NCBI GenBank assembly: GCA_030613765.1
Contig: JAUWLI010000183.1
Span: forward strand, 1-6,363
DNA from: Phycisphaerae bacterium
GTDB taxonomy: Bacteria; Planctomycetota; Phycisphaerae; Sedimentisphaerales; SG8-4
Length of the DNA: 6,363 nt
Direction of reading: 5' to 3'
Positions 1-6,363 of this stretch are shown here, piece by piece. How positions within the stretch are numbered: position 1 is the stretch's first letter; every line of letters starts with the position of its first letter. The notes beneath the pieces are model-generated. The model was given only the letters and a program-made list of their open reading frames with translations. It ran no database searches and was not told where the DNA came from. The translations under genes were made by a program, and so were the position numbers.

Positions 1-1
1 G

Positions 2-1543
2 GCCCCGGCAAGAGACGGTATTTACATTCCCGAACTCACTTTTCCTCAATCCGGCAAGTGGGACGTGTCGCTGGTTATTGGCCTCGAAGGCAAAGATCAC
101 ATTATCAATCTGCCGCTTTTTGAGGTGTATGGCTCCCATGAAGAAGCTGACCGGGCTCCATTACCCCAGGAGATCGCCGGTATTAGTTTTCTTAAGGAGC
201 AGCAATGGGAAATACCCACATCAACCGAGTCGGTTCGGAAGCGGAAAGTCTTAGACAGCGAAGTCTTGGCCGTCCCTGAATCCACTCTGGTCGATGAAGA
301 CGGCATGCCGATGGTTTTCGTCCAGGTGGCCGGTGAAACCTTCCTGAAACGTTGTTTGACAATAGGCGGCCGGGCCAATGGCTTTGTGGAGGTTTTGTCA
401 GGTCTGTCCGAAGGGGAGTACGTTACGACTAAAGGTGCCTATGCGGTCGCGCGAGCTGAGCACGGTGAGGAATCGACCGTCCATCTCAGTGACGAACAAA
501 TAAGGAGATTCGGGATTGAAACAAACCCGGCAGGACCCGGGGACTTCAAGGTCCATATAAGCCTGCCCGGTCAAATCGCTATCAACGCAGACCGTATGGT
601 TCATATTGTGCCGCGTGTTCCGGGAATTGTGCGTCAGGTAAAAAAGAAACTGGGCGATCCCGTAAAGAAAGGCCAGGTTATGGCTGTTATAGAGAGCCGT
701 GAATTGGCCGATGCCAAGGCAACTTACCTGGCATCGATTGAACGTTTAGACTTGGCTAACACAATTTATGAACGTGAGGAGAAACTATGGAAGCAGGAAA
801 TCTCGTCTGAGCAGGAATATCTCGATGCTAAAAAAGCTTCTGCTGAAGCTAAAATTGCAAAGCGCAGTGCCGAGCAAAAACTCCGTGCTTTGGGTTTTAA
901 CGCCGAATATCTTAAGAAGCTACCCTCCGAGCCGGCGGAGCTGCTTACAACATTTGAGATTACAGCTCCGTTCGACGGCACAATTATACAAAAGCATATC
1001 AGTCTAGGAGAAGTGATCAAGGATGATATGGATGTTTTTGTTGTTGCCGATCTGGATACTGTCTGGGTTGACCTGCAAGTCCATCAAAAAGACGCAGGCC
1101 TTATAAAGAAAGGTCAGGAGGTGATAATTTCAGCCACATCAAGTGTGCCTGAAACCAAAGGTGTGATTGATTACGTTGAGCCCGTAGTTGATGAGAAAAC
1201 GCGGACTGCGCTTGCAAGGATTGTACTGGACAATACCTCAGGACAGCTTAGGCCGGGGACATTTATAACGGCCGATGTGTTGGTGGACAAAGTCCCTGCA
1301 ATAGTCGCAGTTGCTAAAGATATAATTCAGGACATAGATGACAAGACCTGTATCTTTGTTAAGAATGAGCATTGTTTCGAAGCTCGCCCCGTAACTGTTG
1401 GCCGGTCTAATGAAAGGTATGTCGAAATTGTCTCAGGTATCAAGCCCGGAGAGAAAATAGTGACAAAAAATAGTTTTCGTCTTAAAGCAGAACTCGAAAA
1501 AGCCGCTGGTGGTGGCCATGCCGGCCACGGCCACGCTCATTAA
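2..1543 (+). CDS. RND efflux periplasmic adaptor (CusB/CzcB-like, HlyD family), 5' end missing, apparently composite
   Basis: The reading frame is open to the left edge, so the GTG at 65 is not the real start; 513 residues are visible (numbered here from base 2). The membrane-fusion protein links an inner-membrane RND pump to an outer-membrane channel in metal efflux. In order: FixH/YtkA-like strand region (about 5-45, with GIYIPELTF), FLKEQQW motif (63-69), a membrane-proximal-type domain (83-153, VLAVPES to TKGAYAV), then a full adaptor: LSDEQIRRFGI (162 on), first half of the lipoyl-like barrel-sandwich (about 200-243), helical hairpin (244-300), second half (318 on), beta-barrel (about 345-425), and a second membrane-proximal domain (431-495). 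It ends in a His-rich tail with H506, H509, H511 and H513, typical of metal-handling adaptors. Family assignment is firm; metal specificity is not. The duplicated domain looks like the remains of a first adaptor fused to a second one (inference). The pump gene follows after 22 bases, so the two are probably co-transcribed. Confidence 0.93.
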   Translation, partial: APARDGIYIPELTFPQSGKWDVSLVIGLEGKDHIINLPLFEVYGSHEEADRAPLPQEIAGISFLKEQQWEIPTSTESVRKRKVLDSEVLAVPESTLVDEDGMPMVFVQVAGETFLKRCLTIGGRANGFVEVLSGLSEGEYVTTKGAYAVARAEHGEESTVHLSDEQIRRFGIETNPAGPGDFKVHISLPGQIAINADRMVHIVPRVPGIVRQVKKKLGDPVKKGQVMAVIESRELADAKATYLASIERLDLANTIYEREEKLWKQEISSEQEYLDAKKASAEAKIAKRSAEQKLRALGFNAEYLKKLPSEPAELLTTFEITAPFDGTIIQKHISLGEVIKDDMDVFVVADLDTVWVDLQVHQKDAGLIKKGQEVIISATSSVPETKGVIDYVEPVVDEKTRTALARIVLDNTSGQLRPGTFITADVLVDKVPAIVAVAKDIIQDIDDKTCIFVKNEHCFEARPVTVGRSNERYVEIVSGIKPGEKIVTKNSFRLKAELEKAAGGGHAGHGHAH

Positions 1544-1550
1544 AACTTCT

Positions 1551-1555
1551 CGGAG
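1551..1555 (+). promoter_or_regulatory. Candidate ribosome binding site of the RND pump gene
   Basis: CGGAG lies 10 bases before the ATG at 1566, in the short gap after the adaptor stop codon. It supports 1566 over the upstream in-frame GTG (1509), which would lie inside the adaptor gene and add 19 residues unlike an RND N-terminus. The match is modest and the spacing slightly long. Confidence 0.45.
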
Positions 1556-1565
1556 TTTCAAAAGT

Positions 1566-4500
1566 ATGACTGCAAAAATAATTCAGTTTTTGATTAAACA
1601 TAAACTCCTGGTGCTTTTGGGGGTTGTTGGTGTCGGTGTGGCAGGAGTATTCTCACTTTCACAATTGCCTATTGATGCCTTTCCCGATATCAGCCCTAAT
1701 CTGGTGCAGGTTTTTGCCGAGCTTGAAGGTATGGCCGCTGAGGAGGTCGAGCAGTTCGTTACACGTCCTGTTGAGGTGGCGATGAGGGGCATTCCGGGTG
1801 TCAGGAAAATACGTTCGATATCATCACTCGGACTTTCTACGGTCAACATTTACTTTGAAGACGATGTGGATATCTACCTGGCCCGACAGCTTGTTTCTCA
1901 AAGGCTTAAAGAGGCCGAAGAAGGTATCCCTGAAACCATGAACATGCCTCACGGTCTGGAAATGGGCGCCATTGCCAGTGGAATGGGCAAAATCCTGGCT
2001 TATTATATCGATGGAAATGACTTCAGTACCACCGATCTGCGCACAATTCAGGATTGGGTTATCAAACGCGACATTCAGACCGTTCCGGGCGTTGCCAAAG
2101 TTATAAGTCAGGGGGGGCATGTCCGGCAGTACCAGATAAAAATCAATCCTGCCCGACTTCTCGAATACGATTTAACATTAGATGACGTCATCGAGGCCGT
2201 CCGGAAAAACAACTTAAACTTAGGGGCCGGCATTATTGAGAGGGGGGCCGAAGAACTGATTGTTCGAAGCCTGGGATTAGTAGAAACAATCGACGATATT
2301 GAAAACACTGTCATATGTACCCGCAAGAGCAATCCTGTTTACGTAAAGGATGTTGCTGACGTGGAATTTGGCAATGCTTTCAGACGAGGTGTGGCCTTGT
2401 TAAACGGGCAAAAAGAGATTGTGCTGGGTCTTGTATATAAGCTGCATGGGGCCAATTCATTTGAGGTAATCAGCCGCCTAAAGAAGCGAATGGCCAAAAT
2501 CAGTGAAAACCTCCCGGAAGGAGTAAAAGTAGTCACCTACTATGACCAGTCCGCTCTTGTCAAAAACAGCATAAATACTGTCAGGGGGGCACTGGCGCTG
2601 GGGCTAATTCTGGTATGTCTTGTATCATTTACCTTCCTGGGGAACCTGCGTAATGCCCTGATTGTGGTTTGCTCACTGCCTTTTTCCACACTATTCGCAT
2701 TTATTTTTATGCATCGCTACGGGATGCCCGGCGATTTGATATCCTTTGGAGGCATAGCGATTGCGCTCGGCATGATAGTTGATGCTACGATTATAATGGT
2801 CGAAAAAATTCAGTCTGCCCTCGGCGACAAAATAAATACAGCCTCGGTAACTGAGATAATTGTGTCCGCTGCCAAAGAAGTCGACCAGCCTATTTTCTTT
2901 GCTGTTTCTATTATCATTATTGTCTTTATTCCCATCTTTACTCTCGGAGAGATCGAGGGAAAAATGTTCAGACCTCTGGCGTTTGCAGTTTCAACGACGA
3001 TGGTTGGCTCGTTAATCTACGCACTGATTATTGCTCCCGTATTCTATCGTTTGCTGCACAAGGAAGGCGGCAAAGATCAAAAAGTAAGGGCCATTCATTC
3101 GGCGGTTCTTCAACGCTATAAATCAATACTGCTGTATTGTCTCCACCGCCGTTCGACGGTCATCTGCACAATAATTATCCTGATGGTTATTGGCGGCTCG
3201 TTTTTTGTCCAATTGGGCAGGGAGTTTGTGCCTATTCTTCAGGAGGGCACTATTCAGGTCTTGGCGTATATGAATCCAAACATATCTCTAAAAGAAATCA
3301 GTACCACTTCAAAAGAGATAGCACAGGACATCTTAAGCTTCCCTGAGGTAAAGCATGTCATCGCCGATATCGGTTATGGCGAAGTCGGTCCCCATGTGCA
3401 TCATACAAATTATGCCTGCATAACCGTTACCTTGAAACCTAAAAAACAATGGAAAAATGCCAAAACGCAGGAAGAATTGGTTGGCCAAATTGACAATCGT
3501 ATTTGTGATTATCCCGGAGTCTCTATCAGTTTCTCCCAACCGATTAAGCATGAAATCGACGGCCTGGTAGGTGGGGCCGGCACTGCGGTAGTAGCCAAGC
3601 TTTTCGGCCATGATATGGACATGCTTGAGGCCAAGGCCGCCGAAATACAGGACGTTCTTTCCCATATTGAGGGTGTAGCCGACCTGCGGACCGAACAGGT
3701 GGCCGGCCAAACTCAGCTCCAGATTGATATGAACAGGAGCCAAATAGCACGCCATGGCCTGAATAATTATCAGATACAGCATACTATCCATAATGCGGTA
3801 GCTGGTGAGGAAGTCGGCAAAGTCTTTGAAGATGAAAAAATCTTCGGTATTACCGCCAGGTTTGCCGAAGCCTATCGCAAGGACATCGAGTCCATAAGAA
3901 ACCTGCTGATTCAGACTCCGAGTGGATACAATGTTCCGCTTGAAGATTTGGCGAATATTAAAACTGTTACCGGCCTCAGACAGATAAGCCGTGAGGACAC
4001 TCAGCGCTATATCTCCGTACAATGCAATGTTCGCGGCAGAGATGCAGGCGGCTTTGTTCAGGAAGCTCAGGAAAAAGTTAAAGACAGTGTAAGCTTTTCC
4101 CCCGGGTACAGGCTTGCATGGGGCGGGCAATTCGAATTACATCAGGCGGCAAACAAGAGGCTGGCCGTGGTTATCCCAATAACCTTGTTTTTGGTTCTTG
4201 TGATGCTCTACAGCCTGTTCAATTCGTTCAAGAATGTGTTTCTGATTATGCTCAACATACCGTTGGCATTAGTGGGCGGCGTTTTTACACTTGCCCTTTT
4301 CGGAGAAAACCTCTCCATCCCGTCTTCTATCGGATTTATCGCTTTGTTCGGGATAGCCTTGACCGATGGTTTGGTTTTGATATCACGATTTGAGTATCTT
4401 AGGACCCAGGGTCTGGCAATACGAGAAGCGGTGATTGCCGGTTGTTCATCGAAGTTAAGGCCGGTCCTTATGACCACAATAACCACCGCTTTGGGATTAC

Positions 4501-4649
4501 TGCCATTGGTGATAACTTCCGGCACCGGTTCGGAAGTGCAAAGGCCGTTGGCTATTGTCGTAATAGGTGGACTTGTATCATCCACTTTATTGACTCTAAT
4601 CGTTATACCAACTCTTTATGAATGGGTTACCGTAGAGGCAAAGAGTTAG
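1566..4649 (+). CDS. Heavy-metal efflux RND pump, CusA/CzcA family inner-membrane transporter
   Basis: Proton-driven inner-membrane pump of the heavy-metal RND (HME) group; 1027 residues, the usual full length. Visible features: TM1 at about 14-31 followed by PIDAFPDISP (35-44); first periplasmic domain with EEVEQFVTRPVE; TM2-6 between about 339 and 500, holding the TM4 motif ALGMIVDATIIMVE with A400, D406 and E413; TM7 near 529-547; second periplasmic domain; GGQFELHQAANKRL; TM8-12 from about 866, with the C-terminal hallmark GTGSEVQRPLA. The TM4 pattern A-D-E resembles CusA (Cu/Ag), where CzcA-type pumps have D-D-E. However, by eye alignment the CusA Met-triad positions (M573, M623, M672) are L566, Y616 and G666 here, and a His cluster (H610, H612, H613) lies near the second. 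The substrate is therefore open, and no symbol is given. ATG 1566 was chosen because TM1 starts normally after it and CGGAG precedes it. The gene follows the adaptor by 22 bases; no third pump component is in view. Confidence 0.95.
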   Translation: MTAKIIQFLIKHKLLVLLGVVGVGVAGVFSLSQLPIDAFPDISPNLVQVFAELEGMAAEEVEQFVTRPVEVAMRGIPGVRKIRSISSLGLSTVNIYFEDDVDIYLARQLVSQRLKEAEEGIPETMNMPHGLEMGAIASGMGKILAYYIDGNDFSTTDLRTIQDWVIKRDIQTVPGVAKVISQGGHVRQYQIKINPARLLEYDLTLDDVIEAVRKNNLNLGAGIIERGAEELIVRSLGLVETIDDIENTVICTRKSNPVYVKDVADVEFGNAFRRGVALLNGQKEIVLGLVYKLHGANSFEVISRLKKRMAKISENLPEGVKVVTYYDQSALVKNSINTVRGALALGLILVCLVSFTFLGNLRNALIVVCSLPFSTLFAFIFMHRYGMPGDLISFGGIAIALGMIVDATIIMVEKIQSALGDKINTASVTEIIVSAAKEVDQPIFFAVSIIIIVFIPIFTLGEIEGKMFRPLAFAVSTTMVGSLIYALIIAPVFYRLLHKEGGKDQKVRAIHSAVLQRYKSILLYCLHRRSTVICTIIILMVIGGSFFVQLGREFVPILQEGTIQVLAYMNPNISLKEISTTSKEIAQDILSFPEVKHVIADIGYGEVGPHVHHTNYACITVTLKPKKQWKNAKTQEELVGQIDNRICDYPGVSISFSQPIKHEIDGLVGGAGTAVVAKLFGHDMDMLEAKAAEIQDVLSHIEGVADLRTEQVAGQTQLQIDMNRSQIARHGLNNYQIQHTIHNAVAGEEVGKVFEDEKIFGITARFAEAYRKDIESIRNLLIQTPSGYNVPLEDLANIKTVTGLRQISREDTQRYISVQCNVRGRDAGGFVQEAQEKVKDSVSFSPGYRLAWGGQFELHQAANKRLAVVIPITLFLVLVMLYSLFNSFKNVFLIMLNIPLALVGGVFTLALFGENLSIPSSIGFIALFGIALTDGLVLISRFEYLRTQGLAIREAVIAGCSSKLRPVLMTTITTALGLLPLVITSGTGSEVQRPLAIVVIGGLVSSTLLTLIVIPTLYEWVTVEAKS

Positions 4650-4794
4650 AGGCTTAATTCCACTGGTGCATTAGGTTTATAACCGGGCTGATGAAGACCT
4701 GTTTCTGGCCGTGAACCTTCTTTGTTTTTACACGAAAGCAGGCCGGCCACGACGGAGATTGTGAGAAAACTCCGAAGTTTGAGCAGAAAAGCTA
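4650..4794. other. Intergenic region after the pump gene, no gene seen
   Basis: I see no credible gene here. A weak hairpin possibility (GAAG at 4693-4696 with CTTC at 4717-4720, followed by TTTGTTTTTA at 4721-4730) could act as a terminator for the efflux operon, but the stem is only four base pairs. The 8-base palindrome GGCCGGCC is at 4741-4748. TGGCCG at 4706-4711 can pair with CGGCCA at 4744-4749. None of these is strong enough to call. Confidence 0.4.
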
Positions 4795-4824
4795 TTGACA
4801 CTGATGTCCTATAAATGTTATAAT
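4795..4824 (+). promoter_or_regulatory. Sigma70-type promoter of the secreted-protein gene
   Basis: A perfect -35 box TTGACA (4795-4800) and a perfect -10 box TATAAT (4819-4824) are separated by 18 bases. TG at 4816-4817, one base before the -10, makes an extended -10. Transcription would begin near 4831, giving a leader of about 97 bases before the TTG at 4928. The dyad TATAA-ATG-TTATA (4810-4822) overlaps the -10; whether it is an operator or just AT-rich chance cannot be told. The position, in a gap directly before a same-strand gene, supports a real promoter that uncouples this gene from the efflux operon. Confidence 0.75.
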
Positions 4825-4913
4825 ACATAAATACCAATTGTAGGATTTTGTTTGCACAAGGGCCTGAGGCTACAAAAGATAAAAACCATGTCCAGCGGCC
4901 TAAAACGTCTGTG

Positions 4914-4921
4914 AGAAAGGG
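4914..4921 (+). promoter_or_regulatory. Ribosome binding site deciding the TTG start at 4928
   Basis: AGAAAGGG, a purine-rich Shine-Dalgarno-like stretch, ends 6 bases before TTG 4928. The next in-frame upstream codon but one is a stop (TAA 4922-4924), so no earlier start is possible. The first in-frame ATG (5141) lies inside the first dockerin-like unit and would remove the signal peptide. Confidence 0.65.
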
Positions 4922-4927
4922 TAAAAA

Positions 4928-6363
4928 TTGCTTAGAGATGCCAGAAGCATAATCCTACTACTCATATTGGTCGTATCCCTGGCCGGTTCACCCGACGCTT
5001 ACTCTTCCCTCGTTGGTGACGTCAACGGGGACTACAAAGTTGATGGGAAAGACCTGAAGATTCTTGCCTACCATTGGTTAGATCCAGGCTGTCTTGCCCC
5101 TGCCTGCGAAGCTGACCTGGATGGTGTCGAAGGGATAAACATGGCCGACCTTGCGCTGCTGGCCGGGAACTGGGCTGTCTCGACTGGAATCCATCCTTAC
5201 CTTGTAGGCGATGTTAATGGGGACCTCAAAGTTGACTGGAAAGACCTTAAGATTCTTACCGACCATTGGTTAGATCCAGGCTGTCTTGCCCCTGCCTGCA
5301 AAGCCGACCTGGATGGTGTGCCTGGCGTAAGTATGTTTGATGTTGCGCTGTTGGCGGGGGACTGGGGCCAGGACCACAGCCAAATTACGCTGGTGATTAA
5401 TGAGTTCATGGCCGAAAACGACAGGTTCATCCAGGACCCGAATGGTGATTATCACGACTGGATCGAGATTTACAACTACGGCGATTACACCATCGACATA
5501 GGTGGCATGTATCTCACAGATGATGTGAACGATGCCAACCAATGGTATCGCATTCCTGACGATTGCCCTGAGAAAACTACCATTGGCCCCTCCAGCTACC
5601 TTCTGATTTGGGCTGACAGCGAACTCTCAGAAGAGGGTCTGCACGTAGACTTCGGCCTCAATGCCGGCGGCGAGGAGGATGTCGGCCTGATTGACACTGA
5701 CGGCATTACTCTGATTGACAGTATCATTGACTTCCCGGCACCTGGCGGAAATAATTCCTATGGTCGCTTTCCCAATGGCAGCGGTCCCTGGTGTGTTTTT
5801 CTTCATGACACCAACGCACCCCCGACGCCGGGAGAATTCAACGGAGGTGAATCCGGCATCAACATCGTCATCAACGAGATTATGTACCATCCTTATCACC
5901 GACTCTACAGCCCCTACTATGAGCCCGAGGACATCCGGGCCGAGTACATCGAGCTGTTTAACCGGGGAACAGAGTTGGTCAACCTGTCCGGCTGGCGAAT
6001 TACCGACGGCGTGGACTTTTCTTTCCCGAACGATGTGACAATTGATGTGGGAGGGTACCTTGTTGTCGCAGCGGACATGAATACGTTTACAGCCAATTAC
6101 CCGGCCGTAACCAACGTGGTGGGCGGCTGGTACGGACGGCTGAGCAATTCCGGCGAGGCAATTGAACTGATTGATGATATACGTGTAAATGTCGACCGTG
6201 TTCGCTACGCCGACGAGGGCGACTGGGCCGTGCGTGAGGAGGGCCCGCTTGATAACGGCCACCGCGGGTGGGTCTGGTACGACGAGCATGACGGAGGAGG
6301 CAAGTCGCTGGAGCTGATCAATCCAGCGCTGTCTAACGAGTATGGGCAGAACTGGGCGGCGAG
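4928..6363 (+). CDS. Secreted protein with dockerin-like repeats and tandem lamin-tail domains, 3' end missing
   Basis: The frame is open without a stop from TTG 4928 to the right edge (478 residues visible), so the protein is longer than seen. Residues 1-24 form a signal peptide: basic start MLRDAR, then the hydrophobic stretch SIILLLILVVSLAG, with cleavage probably near A24. Two dockerin-like units follow at 30-82 and 94-146. Each has a good first calcium loop (D31, N33, D35, D39, D42 in unit 1), a WLDPGC...C segment with a Cys pair (C55/C60; C119/C124), and a degenerate second loop ending LLAGNW or LLAGDW. A first lamin-tail (LTD) domain runs from about 153 (VINEFMAEN, DWIEIYNYG) to about 302; a second starts at about 312 (VINEIMYHP, EYIELFNRG) and reaches SLELINPAL near the edge. 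Planctomycete proteins of this build often continue into more LTD or CotH-kinase-like regions, but that is not visible here. The role is unknown; an extracellular or surface structural or binding protein is most likely. Confidence 0.9.
   Translation, partial: MLRDARSIILLLILVVSLAGSPDAYSSLVGDVNGDYKVDGKDLKILAYHWLDPGCLAPACEADLDGVEGINMADLALLAGNWAVSTGIHPYLVGDVNGDLKVDWKDLKILTDHWLDPGCLAPACKADLDGVPGVSMFDVALLAGDWGQDHSQITLVINEFMAENDRFIQDPNGDYHDWIEIYNYGDYTIDIGGMYLTDDVNDANQWYRIPDDCPEKTTIGPSSYLLIWADSELSEEGLHVDFGLNAGGEEDVGLIDTDGITLIDSIIDFPAPGGNNSYGRFPNGSGPWCVFLHDTNAPPTPGEFNGGESGINIVINEIMYHPYHRLYSPYYEPEDIRAEYIELFNRGTELVNLSGWRITDGVDFSFPNDVTIDVGGYLVVAADMNTFTANYPAVTNVVGGWYGRLSNSGEAIELIDDIRVNVDRVRYADEGDWAVREEGPLDNGHRGWVWYDEHDGGGKSLELINPALSNEYGQNWAA
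5070..5107 (+). repeat. 38-base exact direct repeat, copy 1
   Basis: This stretch is identical over 38 bases to 5262-5299. It encodes the HWLDPGCLAPAC segment linking the two half-loops of the first dockerin-like unit. Flanking bases differ on both sides, and the surrounding unit is clearly similar but with synonymous changes. Confidence 0.9.
5262..5299 (+). repeat. 38-base exact direct repeat, copy 2
   Basis: Second copy of the 38-base repeat at 5070-5107, in the same codon phase inside the second dockerin-like unit. Confidence 0.9.

Larger units (their letters stand above)
5015..5365 (+). repeat. Two tandem dockerin-like units, 192-base period
   Basis: Within the secreted-protein gene, units at 5015-5173 and 5207-5365 are offset by exactly 192 bases (64 codons). 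Both encode GDVNGD.KVD.KDLKIL, HWLDPGCLAPAC, ADLDGV and a closing ALLAG(N/D)W. Each unit holds two half-repeats related to type I dockerin calcium loops. Only the first half-repeat of each unit keeps a near-complete set of acidic/Asn ligands; in unit 1 the fifth position of the second loop is V67 rather than Asp. Confidence 0.85.

Noticed and set aside
1509..1565. In-frame GTG extension of the pump gene by 19 residues
   Set aside because: It overlaps the His-rich end of the adaptor gene, gives an atypical RND N-terminus, and ATG 1566 has a plausible ribosome binding site and starts just before TM1.
3333..4130. 265-codon open frame on the minus strand
   Set aside because: It lies wholly opposite the conserved second periplasmic domain of the pump gene; I recognise no domain in it and see no promoter or ribosome binding site. 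It is an antisense shadow.
4673..4730. Intrinsic terminator for the efflux operon (AGGTT 4673-4677 with AACCT 4714-4718, or GAAG/CTTC, before a T-rich stretch)
   Set aside because: Stems are only 4-5 bp, loops are long or mismatched, and the T-run is interrupted, so this is not called as a terminator.
4646..4837. 63-codon minus-strand frame with a lipoprotein-like stretch (AGLLSCKNKE)
   Set aside because: The Cys follows a short hydrophobic run, but the frame covers the opposing promoter and the pump stop codon, has no visible ribosome binding site, and I recognise no relative. Probably chance.
4807..4845. Inverted pair TCCTA (4807-4811) and TAGGA (4841-4845) around the promoter -10
   Set aside because: Five bases with a wide spacer in AT-rich sequence is expected by chance; no known operator pattern is matched.
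4855..4912. Leader segment with GGGCCTGAGGCT and CGGCCTAAAAC, considered as a cyclic di-GMP-type riboswitch
   Set aside because: A short CGGCCTAAA stretch resembles part of that class, but the conserved paired elements and tetraloop-receptor parts are not present, and only 4-5 bp helices can be drawn.
5627..6289. 220-codon open frame on the minus strand, and a 107-codon plus-strand frame at 5715-6038
   Set aside because: Both are shadows of the lamin-tail region, whose own frame is continuous and matches known domains.

Overview
The window carries three genes, all on the + strand: the 3' part of a metal-efflux adaptor gene, a complete HME-RND pump gene, and the 5' part of a large secreted protein gene. 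The first two form an operon of CusB/CusA (CzcB/CzcA) type. The third starts about 280 bases downstream behind its own near-perfect sigma70-type promoter.

Organism (inference): the secreted protein combines dockerin-like calcium-loop repeats (GDVNGD...DLKIL..HWLDPGC...C.ADLDG...DLALLAGNW) with lamin-tail domains ending in SLELINPALSNEYGQNWAA. This combination is characteristic of Planctomycetota, especially anaerobic Phycisphaerae (Sedimentisphaerales-like). The Gram-negative tripartite pump fits this. There is no rRNA or other taxonomic marker, so the assignment is tentative.

Layout: (1) 2-1543, periplasmic adaptor, open at the left edge. It appears to be composite. An N-terminal remnant (FixH/YtkA-like Ig-type strand region, a FLKEQQW motif and an adaptor C-terminal domain) sits in front of a complete second adaptor, so the membrane-proximal module occurs twice. 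(2) 1566-4649, inner-membrane RND pump of 1027 residues, 22 bases after the adaptor stop. Its TM4 proton-relay motif is of CusA type (A400, D406, E413), but the residues aligned with the CusA methionine triad are not methionine. (3) 4650-4927, intergenic, holding TTGACA-18-TATAAT with an extended -10 and a roughly 97-base leader. (4) 4928-6363, TTG-started secreted protein running off the right edge: signal peptide, two dockerin-like units (each containing the same 38-base stretch), and two lamin-tail domains, the second cut by the window end.

The adaptor and pump would work with an outer-membrane TolC/CusC-like channel (not in the window) to expel metal ions from the periplasm. Nothing in the sequence ties the secreted protein to metal efflux; it looks like an independent transcription unit. 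I see no RNA genes, CRISPR arrays, insertion sequences or attachment sites.
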